Shown here: positions 23,073 through 34,417 of the stretch, piece after piece | Position numbering within the stretch: the stretch's first letter is position 1 | Layout: each line of letters begins with the position of its first letter | Source: Hygrocybe punicea | Lineage: Eukaryota; Basidiomycota; Agaricomycetes; Agaricales; Hygrophoraceae | DNA: 64,000 nucleotides | Assembly: GCA_963556145.1 (NCBI GenBank) | Contig: OY744465.1 | Location: 3,410,001 to 3,474,000 of the forward strand | Reading direction: 5' to 3' | The notes under the pieces: model-generated | Told to the model about the DNA's origin: nothing | Seen by the model: only the letters and a program-made list of their open reading frames with translations | Databases searched by the model: none | Position numbers and translations under genes: made by a program

Positions 23073-24659
23073 TAATAAAATCCATAGAATCACAACTGGA
23101 ATATGGAAAATTGGTGCACAAAACTCACGACTTCCTCAGTGCATTTCAACACATCCTCCTGCAGTTCTACTGACCAGTGTTTCTTGAAGTATGCCATTTT
23201 CTCATTCAGGTCCAGAACTATTAATTGTCAGCAAGTGTTTCAACATCAATAGTACAGGAACATGCTCATTACCATAATGTATGCAGGTGAATCGGTAGTC
23301 TTTTCATAGTAGTCATCAATCTTGGAACATGCAACATGCAGAGTGGAGGATGGCCTGTATTTCGGATGGTTGGCACAAGAATCCCAAGCCTTGTGGAGGG
23401 CTTCCAGCACTGGGATAGCCAAATGGAGGGTGGAGGCTTGGTCAGCCAAAAATGCTTGTTGGGCATTATCGGCATGCTACAACGATATGAGCAAGGAATA
23501 GACCGCAAGGTGGAATAGACATACAGCAAGGAGACCTAGGAACAGGTAGACGCATTGCCATTCTTTGGCAGTGAGCTTCAGTTCACAGAGTTTGTCACGT
23601 TTTGCAGAGTCTCCCTCCTCCCATCATAGCTCATCCACAAAGCTGTCAACATACTGCAAAAAAATGAGCAGTAATGAACATTGATGTCATGTGGACTGAC
23701 CTTCATGTTTTTTTCTGCCTGGTGAAGCATCATGTAAGTTGAGGACCACCAAATCTTCATGTCCAGGATCAATTTCACAGGCTGTAAAACTTTGTCCTGG
23801 ACTTGAATCATCTTCCACATTTCTTTCCGTTTTACCAAAGACTGTTCCTGAAGATCAATAGTCTATATGCCTCGAAATTTGATATCTGTAATGACATACT
23901 TTCACTACAATTGCTCAGTGCTCAGATTAATCCTACTTCATCATGACATGTCGGGACATGGGCTTCAGGAGCCTTGGGGTCAAAATGCGGAGACTTGCTG
24001 TATGCAGAAATGAGGGCTTGGGTAGCCAGGTTGATAATGTGGGCAAGGCAGCTGTGGATGAGGATGAGACACTGAGAGCACAGAAAATTTAAGACATACT
24101 TGATGTTCCTCTTCCGCCAATTGTACTTCTTTCCTGTTGCAGCCATCAGTTGTGCAGTCATCTCCTTCAGTGTGGTGGGGTTGTTGGAGGTGTTATCACA
24201 TGTCACATGGCTGATCTGCAAGGCCAGCCATTAACATAAGAAAAAGTCACAAATATAAGGAGAACTGCTTACTTTGTGCTCTAACCCCACTCATTTGATG
24301 ATCTTAAAAAGTGCCTGACCAAGCTATTCACTGTTGTGCGCATTGTTGACTCGTGTGAAGCCCAGGAGGCTGCTTTTGAATTCCCATACTGTTGGAGATG
24401 TTTCCCCAATCCAATGACCAGTTACTGAAAAATAGCCATCTGTATTTCCTGCTTGCCATGCACCACAAGTTAAGTTCACCTCGCTGGTGACAGTGGGACC
24501 CTAAGAATAAATGAGAGCAGGCAAACATGAAATAAGAAACCTTACGTTCAGATTAGCCTTCAATTTTGTGAGGTGACCCTTAAACACCCATTTGATTTCA
24601 CCTTGGCTTGCTCTCTGAGTGGGAATCTTGACATCATTTTTTGCGTGAGATGCTACATC

Positions 24660-25942
24660 TAGTGTTGGGGAAGTTCGGTCTCAGACCGACCCAAACCCGG
24701 TTTAGACCGAACCGAAACCGCCGGTTTCGGTTTCGGTTTGGGAAATTTCGGCTGAGACCGAACCGTTCAGTCTCCGGTTTGGAGATTTGGCCGCGGGCCG
24801 AAACGGTTTCAAACTCAGTTTGAACCGCAAACCGACAGTCCAAAGTCGGCTACATGGCTGACTTCGAAAGTCACCCAAAGTCCACCAACAACACCCCCGA
24901 TATACGCCAAACGAAGACGATGGAGCACCCGAGGTCGACAAAACGGGCGGCGGGGTACTCCCTGCCGCCCGCGTATGTTTTTTATTTTTATTTATTCGAA
25001 CTTAACTAACGCATTTACAAATTACAGGTTGATGCACCACGGCCACCACCACCACCACAACGACCACGACAACGGCAACGACAACGGCAACGGTTACAAC
25101 CACCGTCAACGCCACGCCGGACGCGCCCACAGCAACGCCCACGGCCCACCCCCAGCACCACGCCAAACGCGTTCAAAACGCGCGCCAAACGTACGTGAAT
25201 GGGGTGGAGTCAACAAGGTGGAAGAGCAGCAGGGGTGGTGCATCCACCCCGCTCCTTCGTGGTATGTACCTTTATTCATTTTTTCACTGATTTATTCGTC
25301 CATTATAGAACGCGGCACCGTACCACCACCACCACGCAACACTAACACCACCGAGGAAGGCCAACGCGGGGTTAACCCGGCCGTCGTCGTGTGTACAACG
25401 CGTATGACGCGTCCGGACACCCTCGCGAAGAGGCTCCTATGCCACCACCACCACGCGTCCGCCGAAAACAACCAAAGCAGCCCAGCCGTCGTCGCGTGCA
25501 CAACGCGTATGACGCGTGGGGCACCACCACCACCACCACCACCACCACCACCATCACGCGTCCACCGAAAACGGCCAACGCGGTCAACCCACATCGCATG
25601 TACAACGCGTGTGACGCGTCGGGACACCCATGGAGAAGCCCGCGTGCGGCTCAATGCCGGCGCAGGGTGTGCCAGCACCCCAGCACCCCAATCTCACCTC
25701 GCAAACAGGCTGGCCACGTCAATTGACGTGCGCAGCACTGTTGCGAGGTCAGAATGGTGCAGAGGCACTGAGCACTAGCGGTCCGCGGTTCAGACCACGT
25801 TTGGACCGAAACCGAACCGATGCAAACCGTTTGCATCGGTTTCGGTCTGGTTTGGGGACTTTGGGTGGAAAACCGGACCATTCGGTTTCCGGTTTGGGCA
25901 AAAAGGCCCCAAACCGGACCAAACCGAACTTCCCCAACACTA
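24660..25942. mobile_element. Non-autonomous hAT-type element, 1283 bp
   Basis: Ends are TAGTGTTGGGGAAGTTCGG and the inverted CCGAACTTCCCCAACACTA (19 bp, perfect). The perfect 8-bp duplication GCTACATC is at 24652-24659 and 25943-25950. Subterminal GGTTT/AAACC repeats and a CCACCA-type triplet core resemble the element at 6371-7928. Two canonical intron-like segments are visible: 24971-25027 (GTATGT, ACTAACGC, ACAG) and 25261-25307 (GTATGT, ATAG). It interrupts the hAT transposase pseudogene after MIDVA, so a hAT-type element has landed in a hAT transposase. Confidence 0.92.
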
Positions 25943-26034
25943 GCTACATCAATCATTTCTTGGAATTTCAGGTGAAAATGAGAATAAATCACTGTTCAAA
26001 TATTGCCAGAAGTGGTGAACTTACCTGGTCAGTA

Positions 26035-27320
26035 CACCTATGACTCCCATCTAACCCCTCTAATTAGAGGGAAGCAATGCATCTCGGCCTCCCTCTAACT
26101 AGAGGTGTTCTTATGTTTTCAGGGCCTCCTCCAATAATTAAGCTGATCTATTTTGAACTTCAATACATTTTTAGAGTACCATAGTTGCCTACCTCTAACT
26201 AGAGGTGTTCTGATGTTTTCAGGGCCTCCTCCAGTAAATAAGCTGATATATTTTGAACTTCAATACATTTTGAGATTACGATAGTTGCCTACCTCTAACT
26301 AGAGGAATTCTGATGTTTTCAGGGCCTCCTCAAATAAATAAGCTGATATATTTTGAACTTCAATATATTTTGAGATTACGGTAGTTGCCTACCTCTAACT
26401 AGAAGTGTTTAAATGTTTTCAGAGCCTCCTCCAATAAATATTTTGAACTTCAATATATTTTGAGATTACGGTAGTTGCTTACCTCTAACTAGAGGTGTTT
26501 CAATGTTTTTAGGGCCTTCTCCAATAATTAAGCTGATATATTTTGAACTTCAATATATTTTGAGATTACCATAGTTACCTACCTCCAACTAGAGATGTTT
26601 CAATGTTTTCAGGCCTTCTGCTATATCTGGCTGGTTTGACTTGGATATATTTGGAGATTAGCTTAGTTGCCTACCTCTAACTAGAGGTGTTTTAATGATT
26701 TTCAAGCCTCCTGCTATATATCAGTGGTTTAACTTAGGTATATCTTAGCATTAGTTTACTTGACCTCTAACTAGAGCTGTTTTGATGTTTGTTAGGCCTT
26801 CCGCTATATCATTGGTTTGACTTTGATATATTATGATGTTAGATTACTTGCCTCCCTCTAACTAGCAGTATTTTGGTGTTTTCACCTGCTATACTATACC
26901 ATTGGTTCACCTTTGATATATTGCAATGTTAGTTTACTTGTCTCTCTCTAACAAGAGGTCTTTTGATATTTTTCAAGCAACTACCGTAATCTCAAAATAT
27001 ATTGAAGTTCAAAATATTTATTGGAGGAGGCCCTGAAAACATTCAAACACCTCTAGTTAGAGGTAAGCAACTACTGTAATCTCAAAATGTATCAAAGTTC
27101 AAAATATATCAGCTTATTTACTGGAGGAGGCCCTGAAAACATCAGAACACCTCTAGTTAGAGGTAGGCAACTATGGTACTCTAAAAATGTATTGAAGTTC
27201 AAAATAGATCAGCTTAATTATTGGAGGAGGCCCTGAAAACATAAGAACACCTCTAGTCAGAGGGAGACCGAGATGCATTGCCTCCCCCTAATTAGAGGGG
27301 TTAGATGGGAGTCATAGGTG
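26035..27320. mobile_element. 1286-bp inverted-repeat element made of ~100-bp tandem units
   Basis: Ends CACCTATGACTCCCATC and the inverted GATGGGAGTCATAGGTG. An 8-bp duplication GGTCAGTA lies at 26027-26034 and 27321-27328. Left-side units carry CCTCTAACTAGAGG about every 80-101 bp (26091, 26192, 26292, 26392, 26482, 26582, 26683, 26763, then more diverged). Right-side units (27049, 27153, 27250) are in the opposite orientation, so the terminal ~280 bp form inverted repeats. No coding potential. The 8-bp duplication fits hAT mobilisation, but the terminus is not the TAGTG type of the other elements here. Confidence 0.85.
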
Positions 27321-28277
27321 GGTCAGTAGCAACAAGCCACTCAATTGCAACCTGATGAAAGAGCTTGTCAGAGTACCACATGACTTGTTCCAACAGTTCC
27401 TTCTGTTTGAGATCACAATCCAGGGTATGGGTCACATCTTCAGCAGCCTGCTTGTGCTTCTTGATGTTGCCTGGTAGCTTTGACTCAAATTTGACAGAAT
27501 CAGCCCATTTGCGGTATTTCTCCTGGTGCAACATGATGGGAGTTTGAATAATTAGATTATCACAGTGAATGTTGTTACTTACTGAATGATGCACTTCAAG
27601 ATGTCAGTGTAAGGTTGTGATTTAATCAACAAGAGTTTTTTGCCCTCTGAAAATTTATCATGAGGGGAAAACGTATGAAATAAAATAGACTTATGGTGGA
27701 CTAGTGGATTGTGGCCCACTAGTCAAGTGATCACGTGATAGTTCCCATGGTTGATAGAGGATTTTGTAGGATCAGACTTGTAGTAGACAGTTTGTGACTA
27801 TGAGACCATCTTGACCCATTCATGGAGTAGGACCTCCACCTACTCCAACAGGCACAGTTTACAGGCACTAAACTTCTTTGATTTTCCGTTGATGTCCCTG
27901 ACAACAGGGGGGTGGAAAAAAAATTCCAAATCACGTCACTTTTCTTCTCATGTGGGTCTATCCTTGGTAATGTCCTGAACGTCAATGTCAGCAAGAAAGC
28001 CCTTGCCATCAACGGCTACTGGGTTGCCTAGTGTGACCCACTTCCGGTTACCTGTGAGTGAGTGAGGACATTGTGAGCAAATGTGCACCAAAAAATCAGA
28101 AACTTACATTGTGTGGATTCCTCAGATTCCACTACAGCTTCAATGAAATCATCAACATCCTCCTCAATAACAATGGGCATGGTCTGTTTCAGCTGTGAAC
28201 TAGATGCCACCCCAGATGTTGCCTGCTTTGTTTTGGCTGTAATAATGTTACTGTGTTTGTCACGTGACTTTGCGGTC

Positions 28278-28655
28278 ATGCTAAAATGTTACAATAAATG
28301 TTTGCTAGAATGCAATTGCTGTATCTCATTCAATTCTCAACATATCGACTAGCTCCTTGAACCATGAGATCTCACACCCCAATTCTAGGTGCGAGGAAAC
28401 TTACAGGTCTCAATTTTCCGTTTTTGAAATTCCATATTTTCCACCCCCCTCCTCGTGCAACGTTTCTTACAGCTGACAGGAGCAATCTGACGGCTCACAA
28501 AGAGTAAGTACATGTTACCTATGGTGCTTTCTTGGTGTCTGACATGTTTATGACTCTGCATGTGGGCCTGAGGCCACTATCCCCAACTTGCAGCTTCCAA
28601 CCCTCACTATGACACTTAGCATTAGAGGCAACCAGTGTATGCCCCCCCCCGCTAA
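28278..28655 (-). repeat. Repeat shared with 43145-43521 in inverse orientation
   Basis: Just upstream of the hAT start codon, this ~380-bp block matches the reverse complement of 43145-43521 (for example the stretches around TTGAACC-GTGAGATCTCACACC and the GGGGGG run). It is probably the 5' noncoding end of the hAT element; the second copy would be a hAT end remnant without transposase. Confidence 0.75.
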
Positions 28656-29337
28656 TCCAGCAAACACAATCCTAAGTTTGTGCAGTAATTTCTGTCATTG
28701 TGATTTGTGTGCTGACCTCATTTCCCTGCTACACCTCCCAGCATCACATTTATAACCATCATCACTGCTATAGCACAAGTCATTCCTTCGCATGACCACT
28801 GACCCTTACATTGCCACACAATGGGGACTGCAAGGGCATCAGCCTCCTCGGCCATGAAGCCTTGATGCTTGCAAACTACTCCGAGCCAGCAGCAGGCTTG
28901 TGACAAGGAGGAAGATGGACAGGGACAAAGACAACAATGAGGACAGGTGTGCGGCAAAAGCAAGGGGAGCAGGACAAGAAGTCCCTGTCCTCTTCCTGTA
29001 CCCAGCTCCCCTGGCCTCTCCAAGTAGCCACCTCATGAACATGTACAGCCACGTCAATTGATGTGTGCACAGCACTTGCAAGGTGTCCAGGACTGTCAAC
29101 AACAATGGTGACAGATGGGCAACAACAGCAACAGGCACAAGAAGTCCCCATCCACTGCCCAGCTCTCCCAGTAGCCTCAATTTCACATGAACTATTTGGC
29201 ACATGAGTCAATTTCATTCATATGCATTCACAACAGCAGGGTATACTACCAAATTGTCGGAGTCATCCAGACCCAGCTTGTGTCTCAAAGATAAGCATAA
29301 TAAAAAAGAATGATGTCCAGACCGAAAATATCCCCTA
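28656..29337. other. Dispersed-repeat debris, no gene
   Basis: About 28980-29050 resembles the reverse complement of 36300-36370 (AGCTCCCCT..GCCTC, GAACATGTAC). A CACGTCAATTGA-type word at 29053 recurs at 25715 as CACGTCAATTGACGTG and weakly at 34235. Otherwise nothing is recognised. Confidence 0.45.
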
Positions 29338-30516
29338 CACATACCCACAGTGACGGTACCATCCAAATGCATCATTCACTGAGGCTTCGTAAAGTGATTC
29401 CAGTAAGATACAATTGACTTCATTTGAAGAAAATTCAGTCATGGTGAGATGGGCATACTCTCCCTTGCAGCGAAGATGATACTTCATAGTGGAGAAGGCA
29501 AGTTCAATTGAGTTGTAGTCAGGTGAGTAAGGTGGTAAGAATTCATACTGCATGCCTCTGGTATGAAAAAATATAGTAACATGTTATAATGACGTAGTAA
29601 TATCTTACCGAGAAGTAATAAGATCCAGGATCATGGGATCTTTGTGAATTTGGCAGTTGTCCATAACAATAACAGAGTTTGGCCCAGGATACGGTTCCAT
29701 TCAGCCCAACAAATGAGAGATGAAGTCACAGAAAAGATCGGCATCAAATGAGCCTTCCACAATATTACAGTGAAGGAATCCATCATTTAGAGATAGCGCT
29801 GGCAACACAGAGTAGCTGTAGAAATGGTAGTTAGTGAGTCTTCTTGGAAAAATTAAAAGAAAAACATTACCGTCACCCACGGCAGAAAAAAGCCTTCTGA
29901 GTTGCCAGTTTTCCACAGAGTGACCAAGCCCTTCCTCGATATGTGGTGCAGCGGTTGACTGCACTCTCATCAACAAAGATGAGCTGGTCTGCATCATAGA
30001 CTCCAATTTGCACTGCAAATTCTTCTTGGAGTTCCGCACTTTGCTCAATTGCTTGCCATGTCAGCTGGAGGACGTTAGTAGTAACCTAAAAAGTTTATGA
30101 TAAATTACCTCTTCATCGTAAAGCCACCCTTCTGTAGTGTTCGCCACACAGTGTTTAGAGACACAGATACCTCACACTTCACTTCCAAATCCAAACAGAG
30201 CTCATCAAGGTAGAGATCTGGGGCCTTGGCCACTGTCATGGTCAGATGCTTGATTAATGTTGGATTAGAGAAAAAGGCACTGGAAAAGATTCTTACTAAC
30301 CTTGACATCATAGTCAGATAGGGCCCTATAAAGGTGATGTTTCACTCTTGAAGCTGGGAGTTCAATACCGCCAGTCCGCCAGAAGTGAGCTAGGATTTTC
30401 TCAACAGTATGCTTGCTGACATTCGTATACATACAGACTTCTTCAATTAGCATCATTGCTGCTAGACGAATGATGATCCACTGTACAGGCTTGGGAGTTG
30501 CTTTGCCTTGAACCAT
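29338..30516 (-). pseudogene. Tc1-like DDE transposase
   Basis: On the minus strand: an N-terminal helix-turn-helix block (30516-30300; RLAAMMLIEEVCMYTNVSKH), then DLYLDELCLDLEVKCEVSVS with TVWRTLQKGGFTMKR (30110-30240), then QLIFVDESAVNRCTTYRGRAW, SVLPALSLNDGFLHCNIVEG, NSVIVMDNCQIHKDP and SPDYNSIELAFSTMKYHL. The catalytic triad corresponds to VDES, MDN and the E of SIELAF. A canonical intron (GTTAGT..TCAAG) joins the first two blocks; a 23-nt GT-AG gap near 30080-30105 is too short for a normal intron. There is at least one in-frame stop near the FFCRG region, so it is probably inactive. Terminal repeats were not found. Confidence 0.8.
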
Positions 30517-30830
30517 GGTGAGCGTTCAACTTCAACAATTGCTTATGCTTACCTGATTGGGAATGGCAACATCATCTGCTCCGGTTCCAGCCTGGTGACT
30601 CCCTACAGGTTCCATCTCCTCCCCTCTGATGGATTCTACAAGACTACTGTATGCGAGGGCTCCATGCAGGCATAGAGGTGAGTACTTACTTCAGAATTTA
30701 TTGTGTGCATCCCTAAATTGACTTTCCTGATCTAGCTAGGCTGAAATCTATTTCATTTTATATTTTGCAAGTGTCACTTCTTTTTTTCCTCCCAACCACA
30801 ACAATGTCTATGGGATGAGGAGCAGAAAGA
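30517..30830. other. Spacer, nothing recognised
   Basis: Lies between the Tc1-like transposase and the start of the decayed unknown gene. No clear coding signal or repeat. Confidence 0.4.
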
Positions 30831-33800
30831 AAACGACAGGAGGCTGCAAAGGCCAAGCGAAAGGCCATTACTGGTAAGAATTATTGTCTGTTCATTTGGA
30901 CCACACTAACTTTGTTCCAGTTGAGACAGCACCCAGCCAACCGGCTGCTCTTGTCCCTGGCCAGTCAAATGGTCATTCCTCTGGAACCCATCAAGTTACA
31001 GCCAATGAGCCCCTACAGCCTGCACAGCCCAACCTCGTCAGTGACCTGTATGCAAATCTGCAAAGGCTGTTGCTACACTTTTGAGAAAAATTCAATTGGA
31101 CGAGGATGATGGTCATGGTGATAATGGAACTGACGCTGGAACTGCCATCGAGGATTCTCAAGCTGATGATGAAGACGAACCAGATGAAGACCTTTACGAG
31201 AAAATTGATGTCGTGGACCCCTATGAAAGTGATGCTGTGGAGATCGTTATGAGTTCTTTTAATTTATTAAAAGACTTGTTCTTTATCAGACCTGGTTCAG
31301 TGAAGGTTCGTAATTAATTCATTAATGTTTTTGCATTGCCTATAGAGAAAATTTTTTTGGGCAAGAGATATGATTCTACTTCTTATGCTGGAATGTAACA
31401 TAAAATCTGGGCCATGTTTGGAGTGGCTTACATAAGCATCCAAATATGTGATGTCTCACACAAGACAAATTACCTCCCAATTATATTCAAAATATTCATA
31501 CTGTGTTCAGTTCTCATTGGAATTAGCTGAAAATTGAACTGCTGACTAATACAAACATTTCAGGCAAGGTGTGACAGTCACATGTGACCAGTTTAACCAT
31601 GTATGGTAATTTTGCATAATATATGCTAAATCACATACTGCTCATCATATTCATTACACAAATGCAATTACATTCAAAATATTTATCCTGGCCTCAATTC
31701 TTATCAGATTCAGCTGAAAATTGAACTGCTGACTAATATTATCATTTCGGGTCAGATGTGACAGTCACATGTGACCACTCTAACCATATAAGGCAATTTC
31801 TGATATTGTATAGCAAATTTTTTGCTGATCGCAATAGTGATAGTCACATGTGACCAGTCTAACCATATAAGGCAATTTTACACCATATATCCTAAATTTT
31901 GAGGTGATCATAGGAGTCATAGTCACATATGACCACTATCACTATATATGGAAATATCAGCCATATAAGCAGAAATTAGTGTAACTCAGATGATATAATG
32001 TTATTTTTACTTAAAACATATAATTCAATGTGATATCACTGTATATATTATACGTTAATTATATATTTCAAGCAAAATCACTTATTGATGTTTGTAATAA
32101 TCATACAAATAAAAATTCAATAACAGAAACAAGACTTTGTTCATGCCATATGCAACATTGGCCCACTCAAGCACAGCTGTCTTCATGTTATCATCTGTTG
32201 TGCAGCAAGGTTATGGAGAAGTAGGGTTGAGCAAATGTAAGTCAATTATTATCATACTGTTTAAAGACAGTTGTATTTGACAGTTGACGTATTATGTTAC
32301 TCTCTTTTTTGGCTGTGAGTATTGCATAATGATGAAACAAAGAAGACATGACAGTGGGAGAGGAAGTTGAGAAATGCTATGCAGTTTTGTTTTTTTCTAC
32401 TTTTTATGTTGCTATGGTGAGAGGTTGCTATGATGAAAGTGAGGAGGAGAACAAAAGAACTTGTTCATGCCATGCACAGCACTGGCTCACTAAACAAGTA
32501 ACTGTCAAGCCTGCTGCGAAAGCTGCCCAGGCAACCACTGCAGCTGCAAAGCCTGGTCAAACAACTGCCAACACTTGAAAAGTTGGCCGAGGAACTGCTG
32601 TCGCTGCAAAGGTTGAGCTACCACTTACAAATGATGCCAGTGATGACGCATCCTCTGATACTGATGGTACATTCAACATTTTGAACATGATACTTACTCA
32701 CTTCATCAACAGCTCCCTTTTCATTCACCCTTGAAGTTCTCAGTGTCTCAAAGCCATCCCGCAACATTGATGTTGTATCATCTGACATAGCATTCTATTT
32801 TTTCCAAGAAAAGGTTGCAAGCCTGTTGAACATTCATACGCTGTCCTTACACATCCAATATCGCTTCAGTACCGATAGCAAGGACACCCTTCCGTGTGAC
32901 CTTACAACTCATGGTCATTTTCTCATGCTGATCAGGCTTCTACGTGAGCACTCTGTACCTGGGAAGATCACTTCTGGCCAACCCTTGACTCGGAAGTTGA
33001 AGCAATTTATGCTTCAGGTTTTCAACAAAGGTGACTCCCCTTTTGCTCCAGAAAATAAGGTATGCATCCCTTACTAGATGTTATTATCGTGACTAATTCA
33101 ATGTTTCATTCAGCCTGGGTCGAAATCTAAAACAGACACTACTCAGAGAGAGCAGGCAAAGTCCATGGCTACTGTTCTCAATGAACAGTGAATGGCTATC
33201 CGCCTCAGGCTTACAGAGACATGGGCTTGTGACATCCATAGCCTCCCCAAAAAGCTAGCGTTATGCTTCAAGAACCCTACAACTGGCTTATGCCATCCGA
33301 TTACAGAGAATAACATGCACCTCTGGGCTTCATTGTATGTATGTATTTTTTTTTCCCGTGTTTTTACTGACTAAGAATGATTTTATAGGTAAACAATCCT
33401 GATACATACCCACTCAATAAGCCACCTGTTCAAGCGAATGTGTTGGAGAATGCTGCATGTGGGCATATCACAGCGAAACCTTCTGGAACTGGCAATACAA
33501 ACGAACCTGCAGCGCAATTCCCATATGGCTGTTACCCAACTCCATTCATGTCCCCAGCAATGTACTACTCATCAATGGGCTACCCACCACCAGGATTTCC
33601 CCCACACCCTTCCGGATTCACCATGCCTCCCTCTGGTTTTCTCACACATCAGGGATTTGCCCCACCTCAGGGACTCACCCCGAGCCTGCCAACCACCTCT
33701 ACGCCTGCCTTGTCTTTGCCACCAGTGAACTACCCCTCTATTCTGGAGTGGATTGAATATTGTGACTGACACCCTGACTGCTCTGGAGTGGATCTTGCTA

Positions 33801-34018
33801 CCTTGCTTCCAAAATTACAAGGTCAAGGATTTCGCCACATCAACCAATTTTCCAACAATTGCGTGACAATTGAGAAGCTTGCAGAATGGCTCTCAGTGGG
33901 CCCAGACACAGCAGACCTCATCATTGGATATGCCGAGGAAGACTGTTGGCTTATTATGGTGGGTACTTTCAGAATGGAATTAGGAAATGGGTTGGCTGCA
34001 GTGGGAGCAAATACCTGA
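30831..34018 (+). pseudogene. Decayed gene of unknown function, split by Helitron NA3
   Basis: Pieces in order: basic start (AAKAKRKAITG, about 30845-30875), intron, TAPSQPAALVPGQSNG, an acidic tract with DEDEPDEDLYE and VVDPYESDAVEIV up to 31249; after the Helitron (31250-32498) ITVKPAAKAAQATTAAAK; then LNIHTLSLHIQYRF..DLTTHGHFLML (32820-33060), an intron 33060-33114, TETWACDIHSLPKKLALCF, a second intron near 33335-33390, a Pro/Gly/Tyr-rich stretch (33500-33750) and the C-terminus LPKLQGQGFRHINQF with LAEWLSVGPDTADLIIGYA, SAM-domain-like in style. A frameshift at about 31080 and stops at about 32577, 33189 and 33767 break it. I recognise the architecture as a recurrent basidiomycete hypothetical protein, but not its function. 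Confidence 0.6.
31250..32498 (+). mobile_element. Non-autonomous Helitron relative NA3
   Basis: 1249 bp, from TGAGTTCTTTTAATTT to CACTAAACAAG. Removing it rejoins the host as ...EIV-I-TVKPAAK in one open frame (codon split as A|TA), with A on the left and T on the right and no duplication. It resembles NA2 along its length. Confidence 0.9.
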
Positions 34019-34417
34019 TGAGTTGGGTATGTCGCGTTTGCTTTATCAATAATTCTACACAGCTTTTCTTTACTGTCTGATGGTGTTTCAACACACCTTT
34101 ATTTTGATACTGCGCAATGAGAAGTGCTCAACGCACTTTGTTTTCTTATTCAAATATATGGTGAAAAAATGTTTCGTCAAAGAGTTGTTAAGGGTGCTTG
34201 GGCAGACATCCCAAATGCCTCGTGAACACCATGCACATGTCAATTGACATAGCCATGTGTTTGCAAGGTAGCAGTTTGACCCTTGTCATTGCTGCTCGCC
34301 TATCCTCACGAGCGCCACACATGTGTCAAATGACATTGTTACATTTTTCAACTCCGCAACTCCGATTCCAACTCCGGTACCCACCATGATGATTCCACTT
34401 TACCACACCTTCCTTTT
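34019..34417. other. Spacer with weak dispersed-repeat similarity
   Basis: Contains ATGTCAATTGACAT near 34237, related to the CACGTCAATTGACGTG word at 25715. No gene is recognised. Confidence 0.4.

Larger units (their letters stand above)
21268..28279 (-). pseudogene. hAT transposase with BED-type N-terminus, broken by three insertions
   Basis: Reading on the minus strand: start at 28279 (MTAKSRDKHS, acidic DDFIEAVVES); BED-finger region about 28010-27720 (FFFHPPVV, KKFSACKLC) with stops and frameshifts; KYRKWADSVKFESKLP and WYSDKLFHQVAIEWLVATD at 27320-27540; then past an insertion FQEMIDVA, and past another insertion VTSEVNLTCGAWQA, SVTGHWIGE, HVTCDNTSNN (23922-24221), CLAHIINLATQAL; then PAYIMVMS, FKKHWSVELQED; and finally the dimerisation region with SSVLSEQAFSQGEITISK near 21510-21564. 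This order is the classical hAT DDE/RNase H fold with a C-terminal hATC domain. Insertions are NA2 (21927-23072), a hAT MITE (24660-25942) and a tandem-repeat element (26035-27320). Intron-like breaks exist, but several in-frame stops make it a pseudogene. Confidence 0.85.

Noticed and set aside
26035..27320. CRISPR-like array of regularly spaced repeats
   Set aside because: The repeated unit is the whole ~100 bp, with similar rather than unique spacers; orientation flips inside, and the host is eukaryotic.
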